Positions 43,636 to 57,400 of a stretch of DNA of 64,000 nucleotides are shown here, piece after piece. Under the pieces are notes generated by a model, which worked only from the letters and a program-made list of their open reading frames with translations, was not told where the DNA came from and did no database searches. A program made the translations under genes and the position numbers. The first letter of the stretch is position 1; every line of letters begins with the position of its first letter. Origin of the DNA: Ficedula albicollis (lineage: Eukaryota; Chordata; Aves; Passeriformes; Muscicapidae). The stretch is taken from contig NC_021676.1 in the NCBI RefSeq assembly GCF_000247815.1, positions 19,837,203 through 19,901,202 on the forward strand. Reading direction: 5' to 3'.

Positions 43636-45539
43636 ATTGATGATTTTGTGCTCAGCACTCATCCCACCTCACCTCCTTCGCAGGATTTTGCTGGTTTTTG
43701 GGGCATTGGGTTTGAATAACATTTGTTGATCCCCTGTAGTCAGGCCAAGGAGACAAAGGAAGGCCTGGCTTGTGACTTCTCCTGATTTAAAATTAAAATC
43801 AAAATCCAGAGCTCTAAAGGTGCCTCATTTCCCTTGGCACGGATAGGTGGCAATGATAACCCTTAAACACCTTCCAGCTCATTTTGTGTCTCTCTGTTCC
43901 ATTAAAGAGGTGAAAACTTTCAGTGTGTGAAGAAAACCCTGCAGAGGAGGCAGGGAGAGCCTTGGAGGGAAGAGTTTGGGCATTTGCTGAGCCCTGAGCA
44001 CAACTTTGATCAGGGGGGCAGCGAACCCCAGGCTGGTTTTTAGACACATTCCACACAAAATGTTTCTGGCAGCTCAGTTTGGGGTTTTTCTCCTTGGCAG
44101 TAACGATTCTGTGGGGTCACTGAAGCCAATTAAACAATACCTGGGGATGGAGCTATTTTTAGTCTTAAAAAAAAAATCAGGATATTTTTGGGAGTGAGCA
44201 CAACTTCCTGCCTGCTTTCCTGTGCTGCTGCTAAAGATGATGGGAGTGCTGGTGCTTTTATCTTTTTATCTCTGTGCAAACAGCCCCAAATCCCAAATTC
44301 TCTCAAGGGAGGAGTGGAGCTCCACCTCTTTCATCATGAAAACAGGAATTTGAGGTGCTCAGTCTGGGGTAAGGAGTGGAGTTTCATCATAAAAACAGGA
44401 ATTTGAGGTGCTCAGTCTGGGGTTGCAGTTGGCTCCTGGGTTGCCTCTGCACTTTTTACAGCTTTGCAGTTGGCTCCTGGCTTGCCTCTGCACTTTTTAC
44501 AGCTTTTGGGTCTCTGAGTGAAAATTTGGCCAGTAAAACTTCAAGAAATGAACAGCTTGAGTGTAGAGGATGTGTGAGCAGGAGGCTGGTGCTGAACAAG
44601 GACAGCTCAGAGCAGCTGCTGGCAGCAAGTGAATGTTGTCATTGTGCAGCTCAGAAACTCAGCTCCAAAACTGGAGACAAGTTGTTCTCCTAGAACACCA
44701 GGGAATTCGACTTTTATCAGAATATTCTGACTTTGGACCATTTTCTTCCAAAATCTGCTTTAAAAATAGAGGAGAGGTCCAGAAGGAAAGGGGGTGGGAG
44801 AGAAAAAAAATAAAATTATTCTCTTCCCACTTCACAGCTAATCAGATTTGGATTTTTTTTCCCCTGTTTAATTGGGATATCTGAGAGTTCAGCAAGAGGA
44901 ACAAAGAGGTGAAATGGCTCCAAATTCTCGTGGACTTTGGCCCAGTTTTAGGAGACACAGAATCATTGTCACGGCTGCTCCTGGGATTTGTTTTGTGTCA
45001 ATATAAAATGAACACACCCAGAGTCACAACTCTGCAATTTGGGGTTCAGGCTCTGACAAGGATATTTAAAATGTAAACAGAAAATATTTGTTAAATAACA
45101 AAAGGGGGGCATTTCCCTGACACCTTTCCCAGTTTATAGATGAGGAAATTAAACCCATTTTTATGTCGTTGTTGGCTTTAAAAGTGACAAGGGTGACAAG
45201 GCTCGAGGTGGGGGGACACGAGGTGACAAGGCTCTGAGAGGGGACACAGAAATGTATAAACGTATATTTTATATATGAATTTCTACATGTGTATCTTCAG
45301 CACAACCCTGTTTTTGCCTTGAACAAGTCAGGGCGGTTTAAAACGCGCCGTGGGGCACAAGCGGGAGTTTTCTTGCTTGCATTAGAGAAGAAGCCAATTA
45401 ACAGCGTGTTAATTAGCTGCGGGCGCTGAGCTCCAATGCACCTGAAAATTTAAACAGGTGGGAGGCTGCAAAGTGGCAAAGCGCTTCAGGAGGCTCCTGA
45501 AAATTTACTGGGGAGGTGCAAAAAAACAAGGCCCGAAGG
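43636..45539. other. Non-coding, becoming CpG-richer to the right
   Basis: A short GGTGACAAGGCTC repeat near 45200 and a GC-rich lead-in to the CpG island from about 45330. No exon seen. Confidence 0.55.
44338..44508 (+). repeat. Two short adjacent tandem duplications
   Basis: AACAGGAATTTGAGGTGCTC occurs at 44341 and 44393. Immediately after, GCAGTTGGCTCCTGG ... CCTCTGCACTTTTTACAGCT occurs twice in a row (about 44424 and 44467). Confidence 0.8.
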
Positions 45540-45592
45540 ATTTTTGAGGGAGAACGCGCGGAAAAAAGGGAGAAGAACGCGCGGATTGTCGT

Positions 45593-45656
45593 GTCGGGCA
45601 GGAAAAGCTGAAACTTCCCATACCGTCGGGCAGGAAAAGCTGGAACTTCCCATACC
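45593..45656 (-). repeat. 32-bp duplication of tRNA 3' end plus trailer
   Basis: Two 32-bp units (45593-45624 and 45625-45656) differ at one base. Each carries GTCGGGCAGGAAAAGCT and then TTCCCATACC. The second unit includes the last 10 bases of the tRNA-Glu gene. The first is a detached copy of the tRNA 3' acceptor strand with its own TTTT terminator. Confidence 0.9.
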
Positions 45657-45718
45657 GGGAGTCGAACCCGGGCCGCCTGGGTGAAAACCAGGAATCCTAA
45701 CCGCTAGACCATATGGGA
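45647..45718 (-). tRNA. tRNA-Glu (anticodon TTC)
   Basis: The 72-nt minus-strand sequence folds as a standard cloverleaf: acceptor TCCCATA paired with TATGGGA, discriminator A, D-arm with TGGTCTAGCGGTTAGGA (A box), anticodon stem CCTGG/CCAGG with loop TTTTCAC (TTC complement at 45683-45685), and TTCGACTC in the T-arm (B box). There is no intron. A TTTT Pol III terminator lies 9 nt past the 3' end (AAAA at 45635-45638 on the + strand). No base breaks a stem, so it is probably functional. It lies about 1.5 kb upstream of the RRAGA start, in the opposite direction. Confidence 0.95.
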
Positions 45719-45921
45719 GGCGCTGGTAGCAGTGGTGCCCGCACGCCTCAAAGCGTTAGTGCCCGCCCCGCTGATGGATGGGGCGGTTCCGCCGTTCTAT
45801 GGGAGACACCGGGAAACAGCGGGTGAGACACGGGCGATACCGGGACTCACCGGGAGCCCCCCAGTGAACGCCCCCGGCCTTGCCAGAAAGGCGCTGCCCT
45901 CACCCAACATGGCGGCCGGAG

Positions 45922-46960
<1,039 letters not shown>

Positions 46961-47267
46961 GAGTGAGGGAGTGATAAAATAGAAAAAGAAAGAGTACATT
47001 GTACGAGGGAACAGGAAAGAGACAAAAGAAGGAAAAGAAAGAAGGAACGTGAAAAAAGAAAGGAAAAAAAAAACCTGGGAAAGAGAGTGGGCAATTGCAC
47101 AAAAAATGGCCAGAACAACACCTAACATCTGCACTACCGGAGCAGGGGAAGGGGGCTGGGGCTGTGTCAGCTCTTCCCCAGTACCGGGGATGGGATTGGG
47201 GTTGGGATTGGAGCCTGTGCATGTGGAAAGCAGCGATCCAAGGCGGACTTCTCTCGGCAGGTGTGTG

Positions 47268-47294
47268 ATGCCAAGCACAGCCATGAAGAAAAAG
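47268..47294 (+). CDS. RRAGA: RRAGA coding exon 1 (residues 1-9)
   Basis: Encodes MPSTAMKKK, then donor AAG|GTAAGG, phase 0. Upstream, a pyrimidine stretch ending in CGGCAG at 47260 looks like a splice acceptor. The exon may therefore start at 47261 and be preceded by a 5' exon that I cannot see. A second ATG at 47283 is the in-frame Met6. Confidence 0.9.
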
Positions 47295-48372
47295 GTAAGG
47301 ACTGGGAGGATCCTGTGTTTCCCTTCCCCATCCCCATCCGTGAGCAGCGTTTGTTGTATCCCTGCTCCCTCGGAAGCCTCTGGGGGTCAGCGCTGCATCC
47401 TCTGCTGGAGGTGCCAGGCGTTAAAACCGGGTTTAATCCTGGCCTGCGTGTGGGCTGAGCCTTCCTTCGTGCAGAGCCCTCCCTGGCAGCTGCTGTTCCG
47501 CGGGTGCTGCTGCAAAACTCTGCGCAGAGCCCTTCCTGCTGAGGGAGGAGGATCTGCTGGAGCCCTTCCCTGGCCCTGGGGCACCCTCCTGTCCCGGGAG
47601 CCCCCAGTGCCCTCAGGATGAAATGTCACACGTGGGGAAGGAGCCGCAGCTCTGGGAATGGCAGGGGTGGGTGTATCCCACATCCAGAGCTCTTAAAGGA
47701 GCCTCTGACTGCTTTTCCATGCTGAGGTGGGATTGAGTTCCCTGCCTGACCCCTTTGCAAGGCCACTGCAGCCCAAGCTTTGGGAATTGGGGATGGTTTG
47801 GGCCGTGCCTCAGAGCAGCATCGAGTTTGTGCTTGGGATTTCGTGCTGGTGCTGTGAAAGAAGAGCTTGGCTGTTCTCTGGGATCAGCTCAGGGGACAGG
47901 ACAGGGCAGGGCAGCATCCTGGGGTGGGCAGCTTCCCTCTGGCCAGGCTGCAGGAGCTGCTGCAGGAATGACCTGAGCACACAGGATTGGGGAATTCTGC
48001 CTTGCTTTTTATCCCCTGCTGTGTCCCTGGGCTGTTCTGAAATCCCTCCTGGATGGGAGACTTGCAGGGCTGCTGCCAAAAGCTGGATTTGGCTTCAGAA
48101 CTGGAACTTGTTGAACAGCTGGGTTTTGTGAGCAAGGCTGCCACTGATGGGTTTGTTTTGTTTAATTTTTATTTTTAGATCACAGTGTAAAGCCTTGCCT
48201 GGTGACTGTCTCTGGTGTGACTGTCTCCCCTCATCCCCACCCCCTGCATTCCCTAATTTTGGCTGCCTCTCCTTTCCCCTGAGTTCTGCAGGGATGGGAC
48301 CTCATGGAGCTGAGAGGCCATAAAGAGTCTCCCCTGCTCTGGGGACTCTGAGCTGGGCTGTCTCATCTGTTT

Positions 48373-48450
<78 letters not shown>

Positions 48451-51400
48451 GTCTTCTGGCACCTGGAACTGGGAATGTCCCTGATATATGGGGAAAGAAA
48501 ACCAGTCATGCTGTGGGAAGAGCAGTAGTAGAAGATCTTTAAGGTCCTCCCAAGCCTGTCTGGTTAGGGCAGATTGTTTGGGGTGGAAAATCAGGGGGTG
48601 AGAGGTTGTTTCTGGTCTGGAGGAGTTGAGACAAAGCTGTTCCTCACCTTTAAAGACCTTTGGTGCCGCCAAGGCCATCAGGTGGGAAAGGCTGGGAATT
48701 TCCTGAGTCCTTTCCACGTTTTTTGAGAAAAGTGTTTGATCTGACCATGGCCCATTGACCAAGGATGGATGAGCAGGGACAGCAGGACTGTGGTCACCAA
48801 GGACAGCAGGGCTGGGATGAGCAGGGACAGCAGGGACACCAGGGCTGGGATGAACAGGGACAGCAGGGCTGTGATGTCTGTCCTGCTCCTCTCTGCCCCT
48901 CTCCTGGTGCATTCCCAGCTGCAGTGTGCCCCTCCTGTGTTCAGTGGCCTTGGCAGTAAGGTGTCATCTCCAGGGAGCTGGGAAGGGCTCCGTGCTCTGT
49001 GGGAACTCATTTTTGCTGCTTTCCCTCTCTGCAGGTGCTGCTGATGGGTAAAAGTGGCTCTGGGAAGACCAGCATGAGATCCATTATCTTTGCCAACTAC
49101 ATCGCTCGGGACACGCGGCGCCTGGGGGCCACCAGTAAGGAATCCCCGGCCCCATTCCCGGATCCCAACCCCTCATTAGCGGGGCAGGGCCTTCCCTGCA
49201 GCCATCCCTGGGTGGGGTGTGTCCTGCAGGTCCTCCCAGCTGCCACGCCCTGCTGGGATCAGCTGGGGACAGGCAGGAAGGGGAGGGGAGGGGAGGGGAA
49301 GGCAGCTAGGATTGGCTTTGCTGCTTTATTGTTCAACTTTCATCCTCAACTCGCTTTTTCTTGGGATCAGGAAGCAGCCGTGGCTGCTTTATTATTCAAC
49401 TTTTATCCTGAGCTCCCTTTTTTTGGGATCATGAAGCAACCTTTGGTGCTGACAGCTGCACCTGTCAGAGCCTCTTCTGTGTTGGTGGAACATTCCTGCT
49501 GTATCCAGGCATCCTGCAATGGTTTCCTTTTTCCTTTTTCCCTTTCCAAAGCCTTTGTTGGGAAAGGGCAAGAAGTGATTCCTCTGGAAGAAGGGGATGA
49601 GTTGTTGGGATCTGGTGCTTCCCAGTGGGAGGATTTAATGTCAGAGATTGGTGTAATTTTCCTCTTTGCCATAAATCCTGAAGTTTACATTCCCTGTGTT
49701 CCTGGTTTGTTTATAAGGATGGCTTCAAGCCCTGCAGAGTCATTCCTACAATATCCCAGGGATCAGGAATGTGTGATTGAAGGGGAACACTTTGCTGCAC
49801 TGCTCAGGAGAGGCCTGAATTCCTCTGGGAAATGGTGTTTTGGTGGGATTTTACAAACTGGGGCTGCTTTGTGAGGAATGCCCATCCCTGGGAGTGCCCA
49901 GTGCCAGGCTGGGTGAGGCTTGGAGCGACCTGGGATAGTGGAAGGTGGCAGGGGCTGGAATGAGGGCTTTAATCCCTTCCAGCCCAAACCACTCCATGGT
50001 TTTGTGCTGATTGCCATGGTTTTGTGCTGATTGCCATGATTTTTGGCTCTGCCCTGGCTGTGTGGTGCAGGCAGTGAACTCCTGCTGTCTCTTTGCAGTT
50101 GATGTGGAGCATTCCCACGTCAGATTCCTGGGAAACCTGGTGTTGAACCTGTGGGACTGTGGAGGGTAGGTACTGGTTATTTATTCCTGGCCTTTCCCAG
50201 CTTTTGGGGGAGGCTGTGGGGAATCAGGGATGGGGCAGAGTGGCTTCTCCTCCCCCTGGGATGAGCTTGTCCTGATGGTGGAATTGCTCATCTCCAGCTG
50301 AGTCCAGGTGGGATTTGTGCAGAGAGGCCGTGCTGGAGGCTGATCCTCTGGCTCCTGGAAGCAGCTTTTTGCAAGGAATGCTGTCCCCTCCTCAGCTCCA
50401 TCATCTCAGAGTTAGAGCAGACTTAAATCCTGGGATTTAAGGCTGAGCTGATGCTTTGGGTCACGTTTGACCTGTTCCTGCTGCTGGGGGGTTTCAGGAG
50501 CAGCAGGACACGAGGGAAGCTGCAGCTTCTGTGGGACTGGGGGGGCTGGTGCTCAGGGCACGCAGCCATTCCAAATGCCAGCCTTGCCCTGCCAGGCAGG
50601 AGGAGTTTCCCACAAACTCCAGCTGCTCTGAAGGAATCTCCTGCTCTGCTCCTCAGCCAGGACACCTTCATGGAGAACTACTTCACCAGCCAGAGGGACA
50701 ACATCTTCCGGAACGTGGAGGTGCTGATCTACGTGTTCGATGTGGAGAGCAGGGAGCTGGAGAAGGACATGCACTACTATCAGTCCTGCCTGGAGGCCAT
50801 CCTGCAGAACTCCCCTGATGCCAAAATCTTCTGCCTGGTGCACAAGATGGATTTGGTGCAGGAGGACCAGCGGGATCTGGTGAGGAGTTGGTGTTTTGCC
50901 GTGAAATGCGTCTCTGGTGCCACGTGGGTCACATCTCAAAGGCTGTTCCTCGAAGGTTTTCTCTTTTTTCTTCCTGCCTTTTTTTAAAGTGTGTCATCCT
51001 AGAATCCAGTGGTGATCTTTAGGGACAAAAAAAAAAAAATAAGCCTTTCCTGCCAGAGCTCCCAGCACACCCCAGCCCCTTCCAACCCAAACCATTTTGG
51101 GATTCTGCAGCAAGACATCCCTGGCCCTGCTGCTCCCTGGGAGGGTTCCTGGCCGGTCCCCTGCTGTGTCCCAGGGGTCCACGTGAAACTCATCCCAGAA
51201 ATCCAAACAGCAGCCACAGCAGGAACATTTCCACTCAGTCCCTGAGCTCTCTTTGTTCCCCAGATTTTCAAGGAGCGTGAGGAAGACTTGAAGCGCCTTT
51301 CCAGGCCCTTGGAATGTGTTTGTTTTAGAACTTCCATCTGGGATGAGACACTTTACAAGGTTGGTGCAGCTTCCTCTCCACATCTGCCTTCCCACTTGGA

Positions 51401-54400
51401 GCAAGAGCAGGAGGAGGATCCCTGCAGCTGCTGCTTCTGCAGGGTGTCAGTTAAACCCAAATGAATCCTGGGTTTAGTTAATGAGTTTTAAAAAGCGTGG
51501 TCAATATCAGGAATTTGGCAGACAGGCATCCCAAATATCCCCTGGCTCTCAGGAAGGGTGAGGTTGGGCATTGCCCCACCCCTGGGTCAGCAGCTGGGCA
51601 GGGAGGGGAGGCTGAGCTTGGAGAATCTGAGTGTGGATGAGCACAGATGCTGATCCCAGCACCCCCAGACCCTCCTGGGCTTGTTCCTGGCCCTTTGGGA
51701 TAAGGTGGAACTTTGGGTCAGGGCTGAGCTGCCACGTGTCCATCTGCATGCTGGCCTTGCACAGGATTAAAAATCTCTGGAAACTCGAGTGGGAGAAGGG
51801 ACAGAAGCATTGCCAAGTTAAACCAGGGATGATTGAAGTCTCTTCAGCAGCTCTGTACTTTCTCTGCCTGCTGGAGAAGAACTGGAGCCAGGGAAGGATC
51901 TCCTCAGGTCTGGGCTCCCTCTGGGAGCTGGGCATGAAGGGGGAGAAGCTTCTCAGCCTTGCCCAGGCTGTCAGCACCCAGAAGTGCCCAAAGTCCCTCT
52001 GGGAGCAGATTTCTCAGCAAGGCTGAGGAGGAGAGGAGCTGATGGGATGTCTGTGTCCCCAATGCAGGCCTGGTCCAGCATTGTCTATCAGCTGATCCCC
52101 AACGTGCAGCAGCTGGAGATGAACCTGAGGAACTTTGCTCAGATCATCGAGGCAGATGAGGTGCTGCTGTTTGAGAGAGCCACGTTCCTGGTGAGTTCTT
52201 GGCATGGATTCCCTGCATGGAGCCCCCCTTTGCCTCCCCTCTGCTCTGGGAGAGGAGAAGGATGCAGCAGAGCTCAGGGTCTCAAGGGGCTCCAGGAGAG
52301 CTGCAGAGACAAGGGATGGAGGGACAGGACACAGGGAATGGCTCCCACTGCCACAGGGCTGGATGGATTTTGGGATTTTGGGCAGGAATTGTTCCCTGGG
52401 AGGGTGGGGAGGGGCTGGGATGGAATTCTCAGTGTCCAAGGCTGGACAGGGCTTGGAGCAGCCTGGGATGGTGGAAGGTGTGAGGTTGGAACTGGATGAG
52501 CTTTGAGGTCCTTCCAAGCCTTTGTGGGATTCTGTGGAAGTTGGGAGGTGCAGAATGCCCTGATCCAGGTTTAGGTCCCTGTGGCCTGCAGGGCCATCCC
52601 AAAATTCCCCCCTGCAGCAGCTGGGCTGGGGCTTGGTTGGAGTTTCCTCTGGCAGCTCTGGGAGTGTTTCATGTCCCCATTGTGGTGGGGCTGCTCTGAG
52701 GATCCCTCTCTGCACAGGGCAGGAACCTTTTGTGGCTGCAGAACCAAACCTTTTCACTTCCTCCTGCTGAGACATGGGAGCTGGAGCTGATTGCTTTGGA
52801 GTTTTGATGTTCTGCATGTTCTGATGGAGGGTCAGCCATGGGATTGGGATGCTTTTCCAGCTCCTTGTGCTGGATAAAACCACACTTGGTGCTTGTCCAT
52901 ATTCCTGATTCCTGGGCTGGGCTCTTCGCACCAAACTCTTGCTGAGCTGAAGGAAATATTTGAATTTTTTTGGAGTGTTTTCCTTGCTGGTGATTTGGAA
53001 AGGATGGAGGGAATTTGGGAAAGGAGCCATGACTTTTCTTCCTCTTAAAACTATCAGAAACAAACACTCACCATGCCTGGCAAGTTCTGCTTTTTGACCT
53101 TTTGGAGATAATAAATAGTTCCACCTTGGGGTGTGTGACAGTGTGATTGTTACAAGGACATTTTTAACTGAAAGAAATTATCTTTGCTACAGAAGTTCTG
53201 TGCTTAATTTGAGTGCAATGGTGACTTGTTGAAAAAACCCTCCCTTTTTTAATATATTTGAACATTCTCAGGACTCTCTTCTCTTGAAGGGAAATCTTCC
53301 TCTGAAAATCTCTTTGGGAAATCTTACTCTGAAATCTTTATTCTGAAACTGTGTTTAAATTGTAGTGAAAAAAACCTCATCTGGGAAGTTTAGGAAGGAA
53401 ATTGAACGCTGGGAATTGCAAGTCTTGAACGTGGCTAAAGCTTTGCTTGTGGGAATAATTGTGCAAGTTTAAAAAGTGATGGTTAAGGGGAAAAAAACCT
53501 AAAAAACCTGTTAAATGGAGGGAAAATCTATCACAGCACTCAGCCTGTTCCTGAGTTGATGGACACATTCTTTTCCTCTTTTTCCACCTATTTTTGGAGA
53601 GATTTTTTTTCCCCTATTTCCACCTATTTATGGATCAGGATGGACACTTTTTTTTTTCTTCTGTTTCCACCTGTTTTTGGATCAAGGTTTAAATTGCTGT
53701 TGAGGTGAAGCCCTCAGGGGACAGTGGTGTCACCTGGCAGATCTGTGCCATCCTTTGTGTGCTGATCCTGTCACAAGGATGGCAGGGAACACTTCCCAGG
53801 ATCCAGACAGGCAGAGGGAATCCCTGACTGGCTGTGCCCCTTCTGCAGGTGATTTCCCACTATCAGTGCAAGGAGCAGAGGGACGTGCACAGGTTTGAGA
53901 AGATCAGCAACATCATCAAACAGTTCAAGCTGAGCTGCAGGTGAGCTGCTCCCATCAGGGGGTTTCCAGAGAATCCCAGTTTGGCTCCTCAGCAGCTGGA
54001 ATACTGCTGGAACACAGATCATGAAATGTTAATTTTCATTTAGGTTCGGTGCTGTTTTATTCCAGCATCTTCTCCTGCATTGAGGCAGAGGAATTTTAGG
54101 GCTGAACTGATCAAAAGTGTTTTTATTGCAAACTGTTGCTGGAATGCAGATCATGAAATGTTAATTTTCATTTAGGTTCGGTGCTGTTTTATTCCAGCAT
54201 CTTCTCCTGCATTGAGGCAGAGGAATTTTAGGGCTGAACTGATCAAAAGTGTTTTTATTGCAAACTGGGAATGGCAGCTGGAGAGCTCTGCTGCAGCCCA
54301 GGCCCTCAGGGCTGGCTGGGGAGGCTCTGCTTATCCCTGTTTTCAGTGGAAAAATGGGAAGCTTGGCTTTGCACAGCCCCCAGGCTGGATGGAGAAGTTT

Positions 54401-57400
54401 CTGGGGGGGTTACAGATGTCCTGATGCCTCCAGCTATTCCCATTTTATGCTTATTCCTGACTGTCCAGGTGGGAGTGGCTGAGCTGGGATCCACGGGGAG
54501 CAGGCCTGCTCAGGGGGATTGTGTCTGGAATTTTCTTCATTCAATGCACAATCAGCTGATATTGTTCTCATTTGGCCCAAAACTGAGGAATTTTGCCTTT
54601 AAAACCAAGGCCAGCCACACCTTGCCAAGTGGGAATTCCAGCTCCTCCTCCTTCCCAACAGCTCAGATCAGGGATTTTGGCCATGTGGGCACAAAAGCTC
54701 TACATTCACTCTTATTTTTTTTTTCCCTTTATTTTCTTGTTTTTCAGTAAGCTGGCAGCTTCTTTCCAGAGCATGGAGGTCAGGAACTCCAACTTTGCTG
54801 CTTTCATTGACATCTTCACATCCAACACCTACGTGATGGTTGTCATGTCAGACCCCTCCATACGTAAGTCAGAGCCAAGAGCAACCTGCTTGGGCCAAAA
54901 AAAACCTCAGAAAAACCTCAAAAAAAAAAAAAAAAGAAATCATCCAGTTTAAACCCAGTTTGTCTTGGAAAAAAGAGTTTTTAACTGCAGAACTGCTGAA
55001 GAGAGAGGGATTGAGGGTGAGCAGGACCCTGCAGAGGTGGTGGCACAGGGAGCCACCAAAGCAGAGCTGGCTGAGCAGGTCATGCCTAAAAGCTATTTTG
55101 GGCAGCTGGGAGCTGGCAGCCCTGGTGATTTTTGGGGAGGAAAGCAGAGCTGGCTCATGTTTGGGTGTTGCTCTGGCTGTCTGGGGTGGACAGGCTCTAA
55201 TTTTAGCAGCATCTATTTATCCCAGGGAGGAGCTGCAGCAGAGGCAGCCCCTGGGAGCAGGTCCCTGTTTACAGAGCTCTTGGAATTGCTGCTGGCAGCT
55301 CAGGGGCTCCAGGACACTGCCCAGGGCTGCTCAGGACACTGCTCAGGGCTGCTCAGGACACTGCCCAGGGCTGCTCAGGACACTGCTCAGGGCTGCTCAG
55401 GACACTGCCCAGGGCTGCTCAGGACACTGCTCAGGGCTGCTCAGGACACTGCCCAGGGCTGCTCAGGACACTGCTCAGGGCTGCTCAGGACACTGCCCAG
55501 GGCTGCTCAGGACACTGCTCAGGGCTGCTCAGGACACTGCCCAGGGCTGCTCAGGACACTGCTCAGGGCTCCAGGACACTGCCCAGGGCTGCTCAGGACA
55601 CTGCTCAGGGCTCCAGGACACTGCCCAGGGCTGCTCAGGACACTGCTCAGGGCTCCAGGACACTGCCCAGGGCTGCTCAGGACACTGCTCAGGGCTCCAG
55701 GACACTGCCCAGGGCTGCTCAGGACACTGCTGGGCTCCTCAGGACACTGCCCAGGGCTCCAGGACACTGCCCAGGGCTCCAGGACACTGCCCAGGGCTCC
55801 AGGACACTGCCCAGGGCTCCAGGACACTGCCCAGGGCTCCAGGACACTGCCCAGGGCTCCAGGACACTGCCCAGGGCTCCAGGACACTGCCCAGGGCTCC
55901 AGGACACTGCCCAGGGCTCCAGGACACTGCCCAGGGCTGCTCAGGACACTGCCCAGGGCTGCTCAGGACACTGCCCAGGGCTGCTCAGGACACTGCCCAG
56001 GGCTGCTCAGGACACTGCCCAGGGCTGCTCAGGACACTGCCCAGGGCTGCTCAGGACACTGCCCAGGGCTGCTCAGGACACTGCCCAGGGCTGCTCAGGA
56101 CACTGCCCAGGGCTGCTCAGGACACTGCCCAGGGCTGCTCAGGACACTGCCCAGGGCTGCTCAGGACACTGCCCAGGGCTGCTCAGGACACTGCCCAGGG
56201 CTGCTCAGGACACTGCCCAGGGCTGCTCAGGACACTGCCCAGGGCTGCTCAGGACACTGCCCAGGGCTGCTCAGGACACTGCCCAGGGCTGCTCAGGACA
56301 CTGCCCAGGGCTGCTCAGGACACTGCCCAGGGCTGCTCAGGACACTGCCCAGGGCTCCAGGACACTGCCCAGGGCTGCTCAGGCTGCTGCTGTGCTTCCC
56401 TTGCCCTCCTCACTTGGGGAGTTAGGGACAGTGTGGCAGTGAGGCACCAGCTGGGCATTCTGGGCTGGGAGCAGCTCTGGGATCAGCAGCTCTCCCTGGG
56501 AGAGGCAACAGCCCTGACCATCCCATACTAAATTTTGCTCAGACCTTCCCACATTAAATTTTACTCAGACCATTCCATACTGAATTTTGCCCAGACCTTC
56601 TCATGCTTAATTTTTACCCATCCCATATTACATTTTGTCCAGACCTTCCCACATTAAATTTGGCCCAGATCAAATTTTGCCCTGACTATGCCACACTGAA
56701 TTTTACCCAACCCAAATCATCCCCCATTAAATTCTACCCAGACCATCCCCCATTAAATTTTACCCAAGCCATCCCCCATTAAATTTTACCCAGATCATCC
56801 CCCATTAAATTTTACCCAGATCTTCCCCCATTAAATTTTACCCAGATCTTCCCCCATTAAATTTTACCCAGATCTTCCCCCATTAAATTTTACCCAGATC
56901 TTCCCCCATTAAATTTTACCCAGATCTTCCCCCATTAAATTTTACCCAGATCTTCCCCCATTAAATTTTACCCAGATCTTCCCCCATTAAATTTTACCCA
57001 GATCTTCCCCCATTAAATTTTACCCAGATCTTCCCCCATTAAATTTTACCCAGATCTTCCCCCATTAAATTTTACCCAGATCTTCCCCCATTAAATTTTG
57101 CCCAGCCCATCTCCCATTACATTTTGCCCAGCCCATCCCAGTGTGGATTTTCCTGGCTGGGTAGCAGCAGGATGCCCCCAGCCCCTGCAGACAGAACTGT
57201 GGAAGGCAGGCAGCCCTGAGGACGTGGTGATTCTCCCCCTTTTAAATTTGTTTCTATCTCCCCTGTCCCTTTTCAGTGGTGATTCTCACCCTTTTAAATT
57301 TGTTTCCATCTCCCCTGTCCCTTTTCAGTGGTGATTCTCACCCTTTTAAATTTGTTTCCATCTCCCCTGTCCCTTTTCAGTGGTGATTCTCACCCTTTTA

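Noticed and set aside
54840..56531. Frames of 563 and 486 codons in RRAGA intron 8
   Set aside because: They read through the 20/22-bp minisatellite. The unit has no stop in these frames, and the true transcript splices 54863 to 57699.
55305..57110. CRISPR-like periodic arrays
   Set aside because: The units are directly adjacent with no unique spacers and no cas genes, in a vertebrate intron. They are minisatellites.
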